Source of the DNA: Prochilodus magdalenae
Taxonomy: Eukaryota > Chordata > Actinopteri > Characiformes > Prochilodontidae
NCBI GenBank assembly: GCA_024036415.1
Contig: JAMWET010006793.1
Coordinates: 267,501 to 331,500, forward strand
Length of the DNA: 64,000 nucleotides
Direction: 5' to 3'
Shown here: positions 12,729 through 25,430 of the stretch, piece by piece
Layout: each line of letters opens with the position of its first letter
Numbering within the stretch: the first letter of the stretch is position 1
Notes under the pieces: model-generated
Database searches by the model: none
Seen by the model: the letters and a program-made list of their open reading frames with translations, nothing else
Told to the model about the DNA's origin: nothing
Made by a program: the position numbers and the translations under genes

Positions 12729-13180
12729 ACACTCATCATCAAAAGAAGAGTTGCTCCCAGTAGGAAGTGGCAGATTGCAATTAGGTAGGAAGGCAAAGGT
12801 TCCCAGGAACAATAAATTATGAGAGGCAGAACACCATTGCAGTCTTCAGCGATGTTGACGTCATGTTAAGGGCAATTATCGTAGCGGTCTGTGTGCATGT
12901 AGTCCTATATTGTGCAGCCATCTGCCATTGGTGCTAGCACCAGCAGGATGACTCATGAAGGGCATCGCTTCTCACTGAATGTCTGCAATTGTGGCTGTTG
13001 GGTCAGCCAGGTGCAGCGATAAGGCCCACCCATGCTTACGTCACATGCACTGTTGTGCATGAAAGTTAAATCATGTGAATGCCTCAGGATGTCAAACCTA
13101 CCCACCAAGTTTCATCCCTGTCGGTTGATTCCTTCTGGGTGCATCTGTATGTGCAACTTACTCTTTTGATGATGAGCGTA
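12729..13180 (-). mobile_element. Tc1/mariner family relic C, both ends present (452 bp)
   Basis: The left end acactcatcatcaaaagaag and the right end cttttgatgatgagcgta form a terminal inverted repeat of roughly 27 bp. The interior on the minus strand gives an HTH-like stretch around SHPAGAST and RWLHNIGLHAHRPLR, with stops and frameshifts. The region coding for FSDES and the tail has been removed. It is a MITE-sized derivative of the family. Confidence 0.75.
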
Positions 13181-13296
13181 CGATAACTGCCCACATCTAG
13201 AACACTGGTTCTAACATATTAGAATGTATTTCTACCTAATATTTGCTTTATTTAGTTTATAAAGTAAACAAACTGCCTTATTCTGAATTAGTACCA

Positions 13297-13440
13297 GCCA
13301 CTGGTGCCACCACAGCACAGCACAAACTAACAAGCCACTACCACATCAGTGTCACTGCAGTGCTGAGAACGTTCCACCACCCACATAATACCTGCTCTGT
13401 GGTGGTCCTGGGGCAGTCACCAAGAATTTGAGGGAAACAC
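13297..13440. repeat. dispersed repeat, family R2, copy 2
   Basis: It matches 830-1010 through gtgtcactgcagtgctgaga and the ctctgtggtggtcctggg block. Like copy 1 it lies on the same side of a Tc1/mariner relic, here about 115 bp away. Confidence 0.6.
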
Positions 13441-14390
13441 TACACAAAGTGCATTGATATGGTAGCTGATCAAATTGACAGATGCAAGTCGCATCAGTCT
13501 AAGACTTTTAGGGCAACCTTTAAGAGACAGGCAAAGCAAAAGATATAAATATAATATATAGCATTGATACATGTAATAATGATCAACACATTATTAGATA
13601 CGTGACAATATGGTCATTGTAACTGTAGCTGCTTTCACCTAGTTTCACTTTTAAAAGTAGGTCAGCCCAAATATGCTCCCTTTAGCATTGCTACCACCAC
13701 TGCTACCATATTAGCAGCACTGCTTTAGAGAAACTCGAAGCATTAAGGCCAAGAGGATTCTGAAAAGTTAATTATTAGACTGAATTACACATTAAAACTC
13801 TTTTGCTTACTATAAATATAACTGTACAAAATAAGACATATTTAGCAACCACACTTAGGCTAGCCCTGCTAGCGCTTTTAGCTAACTCGCAATAGACCCA
13901 TTCCACTACCTTCATAGCGTATAGATGCTCCTTCCCTTCAGTATCTGCTTGGTGCATTGTATTAGAGCTCACAGGTTTGTAGGTCATTTTCCAGCACTCT
14001 CCCACACTCTTTGTCTTTCTCCTCTGGCCCTGCGCCCCAGGCTCTCCTCACGGACACGGCTGTACAATAAACAGCCTTCCAGCCTGCTGCGAGCAGCTGG
14101 GGCCGGCGCACTAGCAGAAGTGTCTGCGGTGGAAAACCATGGGCGCATTGCTCCACAGAACCCCACCTAAGGCAGGGAACCATTTCCTTCACTGTGAGGG
14201 GTCGATGCCAATTTAAAGTAACCTGGTTACGGTAAGGAGCGACTGTAAACAGGCTCTGAGTAATGCATCACGGCATGTGTTCCAGGCCTATGCTGTCTAG
14301 ACCAGACATAAAACTGTTCTCCATATAGTGACATAGGTCTAGACTATGAGGCTGCAAATAGGAGTTCTAGAAGTCTCAAAGCCTGCCAGG
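13441..14390. other. no gene seen
   Basis: Non-coding. Around 13960-14190 both strands are open for 60-80 codons, but there is no domain or splice context. Confidence 0.45.
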
Positions 14391-14499
14391 CTAATCTACA
14401 CTGTGACTACTATAGCACTCAGAGGTCCATATTTAATACTACTTTGATGCTCTGTCTTAAATATTTTGTACATATATACTCTAATTTCTAAATTTGGTG

Positions 14500-14760
14500 T
14501 CTGCAACGCATTCCAAAAGAGTTGGGAACACGCTAAAAGACAGGATTTGTAACACAGTGGTAAACAACACTGAAACACCAATAGATTCAGTTTCGAATGC
14601 ATGCATTTCTATAAATGTCTCGCTGCTGTCACGTTGAAATAAGCAAAAATGTGTCATCTTGAAGGCAGCATATACTGTGAATATATATTTCAGTGTTAAT
14701 GGTGCTTTTACAGATGTTCCAGTACTCCATGCCATAGGCCCAGCACCAATACTAATCTTC
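14500..14760. repeat. probable DNA-transposon relic
   Basis: The block from gcattccaaaagagttggga to the atgccataggcccagcacca segment resembles a widespread teleost interspersed repeat. It has only one copy here, so the assignment rests on recall of the family's look rather than an in-window match. Confidence 0.35.
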
Positions 14761-14769
14761 TTTCATTTC

Positions 14770-16995
14770 CATTTCCATGACTTCTTTGGCTTGCTGCTGA
14801 ACGTAAAACAACACAGGTTGTTATGATGCTTGCTTGCCATTTACTTTTTCTTTCCCTGGCTACCTGTCATTAAATGATCTGACCAGACTCAGAATCTTCA
14901 ACATGACTGACAAGGCTAGAATACAACGTCACGGCAGCAGCACTACTCCTTCATCCTCCCATGTTGGACTGATTCAACTTGACGCTACAGTGACTCATGA
15001 GGTACAAAGTGGTATTGCAAGGCAGGACAGACTGGGGCTACCTGGTTAGCATGCTAACTTACTAAGATATCTCCTCAACACCTTACCTGGAACGTTCATA
15101 AAGATCTAGGCCTTTTCCAGATTCTAAATTAAGTAGGCATGATGGCATTACTTGTTGAAGTTGATTTGTGTTTTTCTTGTATGTCTTAAATTGCCATTGC
15201 AGGCATAATATGGTTAATGAGATACAGCATTCAGTTTGGACTACCTCTGGTTATATTGGTGTTATAGTAGTTACTGTGTAGATTTGTGTGGAAGGCTTTG
15301 TGACCTGTGGAGAACCCTTGAACTGCTGTGTTTGTATCAGACCTAACATTGTTTCTTGGTGAACCTTTGTGTACTAAGGACTTCACATTGCTAGGAATTG
15401 CTTCACACTTTCCCAGACACTCCTAAGTCGGTCAAACTTATCTGCTAGTTTACAATTACACTTCTAGTGCCAAGCAATGTTGATTCATGTGCTAAGACCG
15501 CGACACTGAGCTCTCTCCTTGAGGGGACTGCTACACTGCTGGGTGCCAAGCTGTAGATGTCTGTTGAGGCTTATTTGTCATTATAAGACAAATGCAACAT
15601 TAACACCCCACATACCATGATACGAGGATGTCTCTATAGTCTCATTTAGGAGATTTGCTGAGTGATAGAGTCTAGACACTGTCGGTACAGTCATCATCAT
15701 GCAGGCCTTGGGGTTGCAAGTGCTTGATCACTTAGTTTGACCTCATTCTGAATCACAGTTTGCGTCTTTGTAGCGCTCACTACTGATTTCAAAATATTAC
15801 TAATTATTTTGATATGCGCTCACAGTAAGTCATCTGTTTTTGCTAGCCCAACACCAGAAATCACCAGAGACTTTAATACTGGTAGGTTACAGTGGATGTT
15901 CTATGTTTCTTGGCCCACATGCGCTCTTGAATTTCAATTCTCAGTTTGGAAAGAGGTGTGTTTTTAGTTAAAATACAATTACAGGCATGATCTTCTTCAC
16001 AGTCCGGCCTTGCGTCACTTCGTCTCGGGGTCATTTGCCTCTCTAATGAATCTAGGAGCTCTGGAGGAATAGTGGGGGATGGGAGTGGGTTCAGAAACCT
16101 GGGGGAAAACTGATTAAAACAGTCTGACGAGGACCATCTGTGGAATGGCATTTTAATGAATACCTTTCATTCCGGCTTGTCGCATTTGAAGGCAAGTAGC
16201 TGCGAAACCTCATTAATAACATCCCTGACAGAAACGCGAGACAGGAAGAAAGAAAAACAAAAGCTAATATCACCTTCCCTATGCAAACATAATGCCAAGC
16301 AAGAGACCTTGAAGAAAACTGGTTCGATGGAGCCCAATAGAATGGAACCATTTCTTAGCAATGATTTACAGAAGAGCAATGAGTTTCCGAGGTGACGTGC
16401 GAAAGGTTCCGAGATGAAATATCTTTCTGAAAGACGTGGGAAGGTGAATCCGAGGTTAGAGCAAATAAGCCCGAGCGATTTTCTCACCAAACGTGCATGT
16501 TCTGGGCTGGCTCAACAATGGAAGCAGATGCGAATCTCATGACGGCCATAATTTTTACTGTAAGTACAGAATTATGTAATGGCTAGCTGTAGCATCTGTA
16601 ATGGCAAAACCACCAACTGCACACACATAATTAGCACAACAGCTGTTCTCCACATGCAGAGAATGCCTTTAAAAACACCAGATCCAAACACAACAAGCAC
16701 TAATATGCCCCTGTATGTTCAAGTAAAACCTTTGAGGTTCTGAGCTGAGATGGGTCAAACTCAGCATGAGTTTTATAACAGTTTTGTATTATGTAGGTGG
16801 TGGAATTTCTAGACAGCGTCTATACAGTGTCTTGAGGTGAAGATGCTACTGGCTTAATATTTAAGCTGTGGGGAAAAAACTGCTTTTGTTGACTGGCCCC
16901 ATCGAAAACTATAAGTGTTGCAATTTTTGTACTGCTAGTAAATAGCTGGGACATCAACATCTGTTCTAGAATGTCAACCCACATCTTTAAATCTC
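14770..16995. other. no gene; possible conserved non-coding block 15890-16500
   Basis: No exon is supported. The 15890-16500 stretch has balanced composition, few repeats, an octamer-like ATGCAAAC and TAAT-core motifs. Long frames are open on both strands (79, 92, 86 and 107 codons), as seen in some constrained non-coding DNA. No protein family is recognised. Confidence 0.35.
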
Positions 16996-17208
16996 GGTTG
17001 GTGTAGCTCAGTGGATAACACCACTACCCACCAGGGAGTCACCACCACATGTGGGAGACTGGGGTTCAAATCCCGGTCTGGGTAACTATACTGTGCTGCA
17101 CCAATAAGAGTCCCTGGGCAAGACTCCTAACACTACACTGGCCTACCTGTAATATGAATACCCATGTAAGTCGCTCTGGATTAGAGCGTCAGCTAAATGC
17201 CGTAAATG
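16996..17208 (+). repeat. tRNA-derived SINE, full-length copy
   Basis: The 5' head is tRNA-like, with box A TAGCTCAGTGG at 17004-17014 and box B GGTTCAAATCC at 17063-17073, the RNA polymerase III internal promoter. The body contains accaataagagtccctgggc. The tail agtcgctctggattagagcg then gctaaatgccgtaaatg is the common teleost SINE/LINE-type 3' end. It is not a functional tRNA because the acceptor pairing is absent. Confidence 0.9.
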
Positions 17209-17880
17209 GTCAGCCTGGGTCAGACTGCAATGCTATTGAGGAGGAAGATAAAGGCTACCAGGAACAATAAATGATCATAATTTAGACTGTTATGGGCAAT
17301 TTTTAATGAGCTAAACATACACAAGTAGTGTCTCTCAGTATGGTCTTGGGGCACCATGTGTACTAATACAACATGCCAGACATCTTAACATGTACTTGTA
17401 AAGATTCCTAATGGGTGTCGTGATAATCCATCCCATGCAGCTTGAATATTCTCACACAGTTCCTTCAGAATTTGCGGTAAGGTTGGAAGTGGAGTGCCAC
17501 CAGGCCTTCTGAATGTGTGACAACAAACCATTTATCTTGGTGCTGACCACGGTTACTCCACAAATGGATTATTTGGTTGTTTCCACCAAGACAAAAGCGG
17601 GACTCGTCACAGATGACGACCCACTGTCATTCTGAGACACTCTATGACAGTCTATGACACCATTGCAGTCTTTGGCGAGGCTAATGTGGTGGTAAGGGCA
17701 GTGGTAACGGTCTGCGTGCATGTAGTCCTATGTCAAGCAGCCGCCTGCCACTAACAGGATGACTCATGAAGGGCATCAATGCTCACTGAATGTCTGCAGT
17801 CATGGCTGTTGTATTATTTGCATGTGTCACAATGTCAAACCTACCCATCAAGTTTCATTCCTGTCGGTTGATTGGGGCAC
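17209..17880 (-). mobile_element. Tc1/mariner family relic D
   Basis: It abuts the SINE tail exactly. It carries the family order: tgctattgaggaggaagata, the tail-coding block, gactcgtcacagatgacgac and the HTH-side block, ending at cctgtcggttgattgg. Terminal repeats are missing at both ends. The C-terminal part reaches the FSDES side through the same shortened join seen in relics A, H and I. Confidence 0.65.
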
Positions 17881-19530
17881 CAATAAATACATCCATTGTA
17901 TGCATCACTGCGTGCCTCCTTTAGTGGTTTTGAATTAGTTTCTAGTGCATGGTTTTTGAGTTTAAGGCCTAGGAAAACCCCCTTCTGATGATGTATGTTG
18001 AAGGTCAGAGAAACTTTTAAAAACCAAATTGACTGTGGTTTCTGGCTAATGCAGAAGGGTTACTAACATGCTTATTTAGCATTTACATTAGTAGTGCAGC
18101 TTTCTTTTGCCAAAAGGAACCCCAGTGGTCCTTTGGCATTGCTTATGCATTGAATGCTGGGAATTTTAGAGAACGATAATAATGTGCAGAAATACGGTCC
18201 TGTAAAGTCTGCAGTTTCCATTGCACCCAATTGTGAGATCGCATATAACACACACAACCAGAGTTATGAGCCTATGAGTGGGGGTTAGAGGCACGTCATC
18301 TGCCTGTCACTGTGTGTAACTGTTGAATTTGAGTGTCCATCGTCTCCCTCTCGCCTGTGGTCCATAGTTTGTGTAAACACTGCCCAATAGACACTCATAA
18401 AATCCCTTAGGACTTACTCATCGCATCTGAAACCTTTCATCCTTTGTTCAGTCGACTTGGAGACAGACTTGAAATGCTGAGTCAAAAGTTGCTGGGGTCA
18501 GCTTTGAAAAGCCGTGATTTCACTGTGTTGTATTCACACATTTCACCACTTTTTTAAACCGAGGACTTTGGTAAAACTATGTGCCAAGTGCCAAAACAAT
18601 CCGTCCCAAAGCTATGTGTTCACAAGGACTTCTAAAATGACATCATCTGCACATTGCTCCAGGTCAAATGAGGCCTTGTTAAAGAGACAGTTCAGAGTGT
18701 TTTGAACATTTTGATATAAACACGTGGGTATTATGTTGTGTGCAAGTACCTTACAATGAATAATTAAATATATACGCAGTAATAAGTCAGACAGTCAGAA
18801 AATATGGCTTAGTTGTTTGAAACTATCCACAATTATTTCTTTTATAATTTTAACAGGCTGGGAAATCCAGATGTCTTCTAGAAACTCCACTAAATTTGTC
18901 TAGTTGGAGCTACGGAGCTACGCTCAGCTGGACACGAATGCAGAAAATCTGTCTGGATGCATCTTCACTTTCTACCGAGTAAACTTGCGGTCCATATTGT
19001 GAGGACATGCTTGCATAACTCTGTAGAGATTAATACTACATCAGTGCAAAATATGCATTTGGAAAAAAAGGACAACAGCGAAGTGAAAGACAGATGGAAT
19101 AGTAGCTGTGTGCTTTGGGGGGATTTTAACGGATGAACCTCTGAGCGTCTCCACATGGATCCCTTCTGGGGGTCAGACGTGAGGGCCCTGCATATGGAAA
19201 GAAGATTAGGGGACCACCTCCAGAGAGCAAGCAGACTGCAGGCAGCCTCTGTAGATCTGCAAAGTGACAGATTTTCCTGTGGTATTTGTTAATATGACAA
19301 TTTAGCATTATATGACATCTCAGCCAGAACTATTGAAGAACCATATTTGAGTCCGTGAAGAGCATTTTAGGGGATGAGGCTTTAATGTCCACAGAGTGAA
19401 ATAAAAAACAAAAATTCAAAAAATTAAATTTTGATTTAAAACTTAAACTTGAGTGTTATTATTAAACAACCAGCAAAGATTTAATAAAAGATATAAAGAT
19501 AGAACATGAGTTAAAAACCGCTGATCAGAC
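17881..19530. other. no gene seen
   Basis: Non-coding, without recognised repeats or conserved motifs. Confidence 0.45.
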
Positions 19531-19590
19531 CTATCGGAGAACTGTGTGGGCGTGGCTAATGAGCAGCTTGACTGACAGCTCTATGTCCAT
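19531..19590. repeat. short dispersed repeat, copy 1
   Basis: The block gaactgtgtgggcgtggcta followed by atgagcagcttga recurs with few changes at 48101-48160, inside a prkx intron. The class is unknown. Confidence 0.6.
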
Positions 19591-19639
19591 GCTCTGAACT
19601 AACTATGCATGCAGAACTAACATTATTGTCCAGCTTTTG

Positions 19640-19870
19640 TGTGATGCTAACTGAAGGCCTGGTGTCAGCCCACCTCCACTCCTACTGCAAAATCTGCAGG
19701 AACTGTGAGAGAATATATTTAGGACGCATGGGATGGTTATCACAGGACACAATTAGGAACCACTACAATGGCAGGCCCGATGCTCCTTGTAATCTGCACC
19801 CTCCTTCCGAATAGCACTGCAGTCTGGCACCTCTTTCTGGGGGCAACTATGCTGTTTGATGATGAGTATA
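19640..19870 (+). mobile_element. Tc1/mariner family relic E
   Basis: Plus-strand orientation. It translates in pieces to TEGLVSAHLHSYCKICRNC and LSQDTIRN, the C-terminal tail, and ends with a terminus-like ggggcaactatgctgtttga then gatgagtata. Only the tail-coding end survives. Confidence 0.65.
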
Positions 19871-19984
19871 TTCATGGCTTATATATTATTGTGAGTACGA
19901 GTGTTAATATATGTGAACATGAACGTTTGATAGATGCACCAGATAAGTATCTGTAGGAAAGTTATAAATGTATAGGTGTAAAAT

Positions 19985-21190
19985 GCTTCTGTTGGTGTTG
20001 ATGGGGTATTCTATTTTCCACTAGTGGGAGTTAAAGGTGTCACTGATCTAAAAGGCTGTGAAGTGCTGACCAGGTTGTTTATGTATTCATGGGTTTTGTT
20101 TTTGGTAGATATGAGATTTTGTCACCATTGATATATGTTTCGTAAGTTTTCCAAGATTTTTCCTAGATTTCCAGTTTGTCAGAATAGTTTTCTTGGCGAT
20201 GGTTGACATCACCAAAAGTCCTGTATTTTCTGCCTTGTATAGATTAATTGCAGATGTTGTTTTAACAGTAGAGGTAATTGATTTAGAAGTAGGTCTGCAG
20301 TACCAGGGGGATGTATATAGTTGTCTGGTAGGTATAGTGTTGAGTCCTCTATTCCCATTTTAGATGTTGTTGTTCAGTGTAGAGTACTGTAAATGACTTT
20401 ACATCGTATGGGGTGAAGATTAGTATTGTTAGTCAGGTTAAATATGTTTTTGAGAATGTGCTTCCAGAAGCTGGCAGTGGGAGTGACTGAGGGATTATCT
20501 TCCCAAGTTTCATTGGTACAGAGATTGTTTGGTATCAGACGAGAATCTATAGATAGAGTTTGTTGAAACATTCAGAAATTGGTGGATTGAGGTCTAATAT
20601 GATTTTTTTGTCTTTATTTTTTATTTATTTGATGTAGCTCTGGCCTCAGTGGCATGTGTCTCAGTTCTGTAGGATGCAATGTATAGGCTATGTATTATAC
20701 CTTTTTCTTGCTGCTTGTATGGAGTAATTATTATTTTGGTAGTAGGAAAGTTAGGGTTTCGCCATATGGGTGAGTATGTAGTAGGTAAGAGTTTAGTATC
20801 TGTAAACTGTAATTTCCACAGACTGTCAGAGTTGCTGCTGTTATTGGGTTTTTGAAACCGGCATTGTGTTTAAGAGTCGTACTAATAAACAGTAAGTCTG
20901 AGATCTGTATTTCATTACTTAGAGTTTGCTCTGTTCTCTCCACCGTATTTCTGTGTGGTTGGGCTTTATATATTTAATTATGTACCCTAGTTGATTTGAA
21001 AGTAGGCTCTGTTGGAAATTGGAAGCTTCCAGGCCTCCTGGGTTGTATGTTTTTGTAATGGCTATTTTTTTTGTGTGACTAATTTAATTCTAGGTGGTTT
21101 GTGTTTCCAGTAAAAGTTGAAGATGATGCAGTCTAAGGTCTTAAACCAGGTAGGAGGAGGTTGAATTGGGAATTATAGAAAACAAGAGAA
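19985..21190 (-). mobile_element. L1-type LINE ORF2 C-terminal fragment
   Basis: The minus strand translates in order, across several frames, to GGLEASNFQQSLLSNQL (near 21020-21045), a VCGNYSLQILNS segment with FLLP (20731-20943), FWKHILKNIFNLTN (20374-20571), and STIAKKTILTNWKSRKN (around 20160-20212). These match in order the segments after the reverse transcriptase of L1 ORF2: GGL..PN, W..L, FW..I...I and AKK.I..NWKS. The copy is 5'-truncated and frameshifted, so it is dead. Confidence 0.65.
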
Positions 21191-22031
21191 CAGGATGAAT
21201 TTCATTAGAAACAAAACCCAGATTTAGGCTCCCTGTGGCTTCAATAAACTCAATAAAAACATTCTTAAGTTAACCAATAGTGTTTTTTATGGGCTCTTTA
21301 TGGTTTTTTGGAATGATGGTACAGACGAAAAATCTTTGGCTTCCAAAAGAATCATTCAGTGGTTGGAATAGCTTTTGTTAATAAGATGCATTTGAGTCGG
21401 CCAGGACAGAGAGAACCTGTTTAACATTTAAAGAGCTTCCTCATCATTCTACATCAATTTGAGTTTTTTCCTAATTATACAATTCAGAGACTTCGTTTAT
21501 TTGCTTTCCAGTCACAAGTGAGTGCAGTGAGTACACATTATTTCCTTTTAAGATCTTTCTGAGGAAATTAGCATTAAGGTAATCCCTGCATAAGGAATGA
21601 GGTCCTCAAACTGGAGGTGATTAAATAATGACTAACAAATGTCCCTGGAAGACCACCAAAACTCCCCCAATCAGTTGAACAGCACTTAAAAATTTCATCT
21701 ATGAGAAGGAGCAGAGAATCAGGCTCCACTCTTGCTTCAGATCTTTAAACATCCACAGGTTTTTCTCTGCATCCTTCCACAAGAAAACAAAAGGCTATGG
21801 GTCTGAAAGGAGGTGTGGCTTTTAAGAAGGCCTGACTGAGAAAAAGACATAGGTAAAAAAAATAATTTGTGAATCAAACTAAAAGGCTGCTGGTGTTCTC
21901 AGAACAACGCACTGACCACTTTCTCTCCAGACCACAACATCACTAAATGTGTTTGGGATTCCTAGGATCATGAGAAGCAGGAAACGCAGCCTGAAGTTTG
22001 GAGAAGTAGAAATATGTTCTGCTATTTATTG
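21191..22031. other. no gene seen
   Basis: Non-coding. It may include more decayed LINE sequence upstream of the recognisable fragment, but I cannot show it. Confidence 0.4.
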
Positions 22032-22246
22032 GGTTGGTGTAGCTCAGGAGATAAATCCACTACCCGTCAGGGAGCCGCCACCTCATATGGGAGACTGGGG
22101 TTCGAATCCCGGTCTGGATGACTATGCTGTGATACACCAATAAGAGTCCCTGGGCAAGACTCCTAACACTACATTGGCCTCCCTGTAATATGATTACCCT
22201 TGTAAGTCGCTCTGGATAAGAGTGTCAGCTAAGTGATGTAGATGTA
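22032..22246 (+). repeat. tRNA-derived SINE, second full-length copy
   Basis: Same family as 16996-17208. Box A TAGCTCAGGAG is at 22040-22050 and box B GGTTCGAATCC at 22099-22109. The same body and tail follow (agtcgctctggataagagtg). The tail end is diverged (aagtgatgtagatgta). Confidence 0.9.
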
Positions 22247-25084
22247 CTTATACCTAATTACTATTTTGACAAGAAATTAAATCAAATTTACTTAATGTCG
22301 TTTACACAGCATCTTGGTAATCTGCACAGGGCTAAATCCTGCTCCTGCTCCTGTAAGATATCATCCTCCTCACACAGAAATTCAACCGTACAACTGCTTT
22401 CCATCTGTGTTAGAAAATGTCTGCCACATGATAGATCTGCCTTTAGTCTGCTTTATTGTCATGTATTAAGAGTACTTGCCACAGCTGTGGCCATCTGACT
22501 GCCTGGAGGCTCCTCCACTCTATCAACCTACAAGAAAGCCATTGATGTGATTCACATATTTGTTCATGTGGTTGGTTCCTTTTACTTTGAACTAGTTTAG
22601 AACTTGAGTTCATGAGTTCACTTTTTGTTATTTTGCTGTATGCCTATTATAACGTGATAACTGCTCCCATGCATGGCACTGAAAATTAGCCTCATGCTGC
22701 AAGACATTGTAGTAAGCAGGACCTTCATTCGTTCATTGTTAGAACCATTTAGAAACTTTTAAGAGTGTAAATTTGAAGAGTGTAGTGGGATTTTAAAAGT
22801 CCTGTTAGGAAATATAGCTGTGCCGAGATGCGCACCAGTGAAGGCATTATTCTTTTGTCACTTAGCGTATCTATGAGCTTTAGCATGATCACTCAAACTG
22901 GTGTGGTAGGATCTTTGCAGTAGTCCCTGTTTGGAACATAGACTGAATTGAGCAGCCTTGGGGACGGTTTGCGAATCCCTCTAGATATTATGACCCTGGA
23001 AAAAAAAGAAGACGGAAGGAAAAGATAGTAACACTGAAATGATCTGAGGGGAAATGGCAGTTTATTGGACCCAGTTTATAGTATAAGAGAAAAACGTCTG
23101 ATGTCTTTTCCAGGCTGGATCCTTTGGATCGATGTCCATTTGGATGAATGTGTAAAGTTTGGTTTAAGGAAGCAGGTGAGGATTCAGGAGTCACACCAGA
23201 TGCATGGGAATTGGGAAATTATCTACTAGCGTGCAGAGCTAAATACCTAACGACTGGAGATCTTATGTATGCGAGGCATACTCCTCAGAAAGTGTGGATT
23301 TTTTTTACGCAGGGTGTGCATTTTTAAATGTCCCTGTGCCCTTTGGTCCTGTTTAGATGGTGCTTGAGGTTCTGAAGTATGGGAAGCACATACCCATGTC
23401 TAAAGGGTGGGGATGACTGGCTGATGACAGAATACACATTTGAGAGTAGAAATCTTAACTTCTATGAGCCCACCAGGACACGACAGACAAAACAACACAT
23501 GGAATAACAGAATGGGGAATATTTAGGCCCTTGTAGACCTTCAAAGAAGACATATTGATTTCTGGGAACACTTCTGTTCGATAGAATCACACTGTTATTT
23601 AAACTCTACAAATGTTACAGTAAACAAAATGACTTTTGTTTTATTCTGGAGAGAAACAAAAGGGTTGCATTCTTAACAACCAGCATAATAAGAAAGTAAC
23701 CGAGGAATCAATAAGCGTGACCAATTTTGTGAGGAACAACATCACTTTGTTGTAGATACGACCTTTTATGTGAATACATGTGGCAGCTTAATCAGTGGGT
23801 TACTAATGATGGAGGGCAGCAGCTGCAGTTCTACCGGAGCCCTCTACGGAAAGAGACTCTGTGACTTGTTTAAGCTGCTACAAGGTAAAATATGCTAATT
23901 TAGCATCAGGGGATCCAAGTAAAACATGGAATGTCGTGTAAAGCTTCAAATGTCTATGTTGAAACTAGAACAGCCTTTTTTGATTTTTCCATTCCACTTT
24001 AAATGTTGCAGCACTTAAACAATCTGGATTCAACCAAATTTTCCATTCCACCTTGAACACTGCAGCAGTGGCACCACAACGGACCTGTCTGAAGTGGAAT
24101 GGAAATTTTGAGCAAGAAGCTGATTTCAGCCTCATCAGAAAGAGTTGATCCGAGTTGCTGTGGAGGTGGGTTTGTCCATGGGTTTAGACCTTTATGACCC
24201 ATACTGAAGGCCTAGCTCTAATAATCAAGGTTCACCACTGGAAATGGTGATGGACCTACATCAAAATCCATAAAATCTGCCATATTGATGTCATTGTTAT
24301 CTATTACTGCTTCAAATATGTCATAAAATGCATCTTTTATTTTGACTCAGGTCTCCGAGAAACTATTTGAAAACTAGAAAGAGTATTTTTTCTATGGAGA
24401 AAAAACATAATCCAAAATATAATCAGTAATCGTTCTTAGAGAAGTCTATGAATCAAAGGATTTGTTAGCATTCGGCAAAAGTGTAGATCTGAGGCTGGGT
24501 GATTGTGATAGGCAAACAAGTATTCAAGTTATGAGAGCATTTGTAGGATAAATAAGACTAGACAACACACTGGTGAGCAGTTAAGACATGGCACATAGCA
24601 GGAGTCACTTCATTGTAATTGGTGGGTCGTAGGCTACTGCATGCTAGACAAGAAGAGCCATGCTTTGCAGAGAGCACAACCAAACTATATAATAAAGCAC
24701 AGCTGGAATGAAATAAAACTTTAGTGTAACTTTAACTTGTAGTGAATATATCCTGTTTGGTATCAGCCCACTAACTCATCACACAGCTGCTGTTTTCCCG
24801 TGTAACGTACAAAGCACAATAAGTTGTGACGTGACTAGGCTAGTAATGCTAACTGAGGTAGCACATGATTAGTCAGTGAAATTTTGTTATGTGTCACCGA
24901 CTGTGGATTGTTGGGGTCTTGCTCTGGGTTCAGTATTAGTACAATGCTAAATGACGAGCTCTGGCTCTTACCTAAACAGCAGTTCTGGAAGTTACTAAGC
25001 TGTGGCACATATGGTGTGTGTACAAACTGAGGCAGGACCTTTTAAAGTTAACTAGAAATCAACATTTGAGTTTGTTAGTTCAAT
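22247..25084. other. no gene seen
   Basis: About 2.8 kb of non-coding sequence with no supported feature. Confidence 0.5.
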
Positions 25085-25430
25085 CATTTATTCATCATCT
25101 AAACAACTTATCCTCTCGGGTTGGGGAGTGGCATTGTGGTGGTTATTGGGCGGAAGGCAGGAAACACCCTGGACAGGCCGCTAGTCCATTGCAGGGCCGA
25201 AAAGCAGACATAGAGTCTGTATAAGGGCAATTTAACATCTCCGACTCACCTGACTGAATGCCTTTGGACTGCGGGAGGACACCAAAGCAAAGATACGCTG
25301 ACACAGGAAGAACATGCAAACTCCAGACAGAAAGGACTCCAGATGTTCCAGCTGGAAATCAAACCCAGGCCCTTGTTGCTGTGAGACAACAGCCCTATCC
25401 ACCGCAACACTATGATCCCATATACAAAAT
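25085..25430. repeat. dispersed repeat, family R3, copy 1
   Basis: It carries gcaggaaacaccctggacag, a cacctgactg..tgcctttggac segment, an aacatgcaaactcc segment and a tgctgtgagacaacagc end. The second copy is at 28335-28565. This is one of the commonest interspersed repeats in teleost genomes. I leave its class open. Confidence 0.75.

Noticed and set aside
16996..17075. tRNA gene at the box A/box B segment
   Set aside because: The acceptor and anticodon stems do not pair, and the sequence continues into a SINE body and tail shared with another copy.
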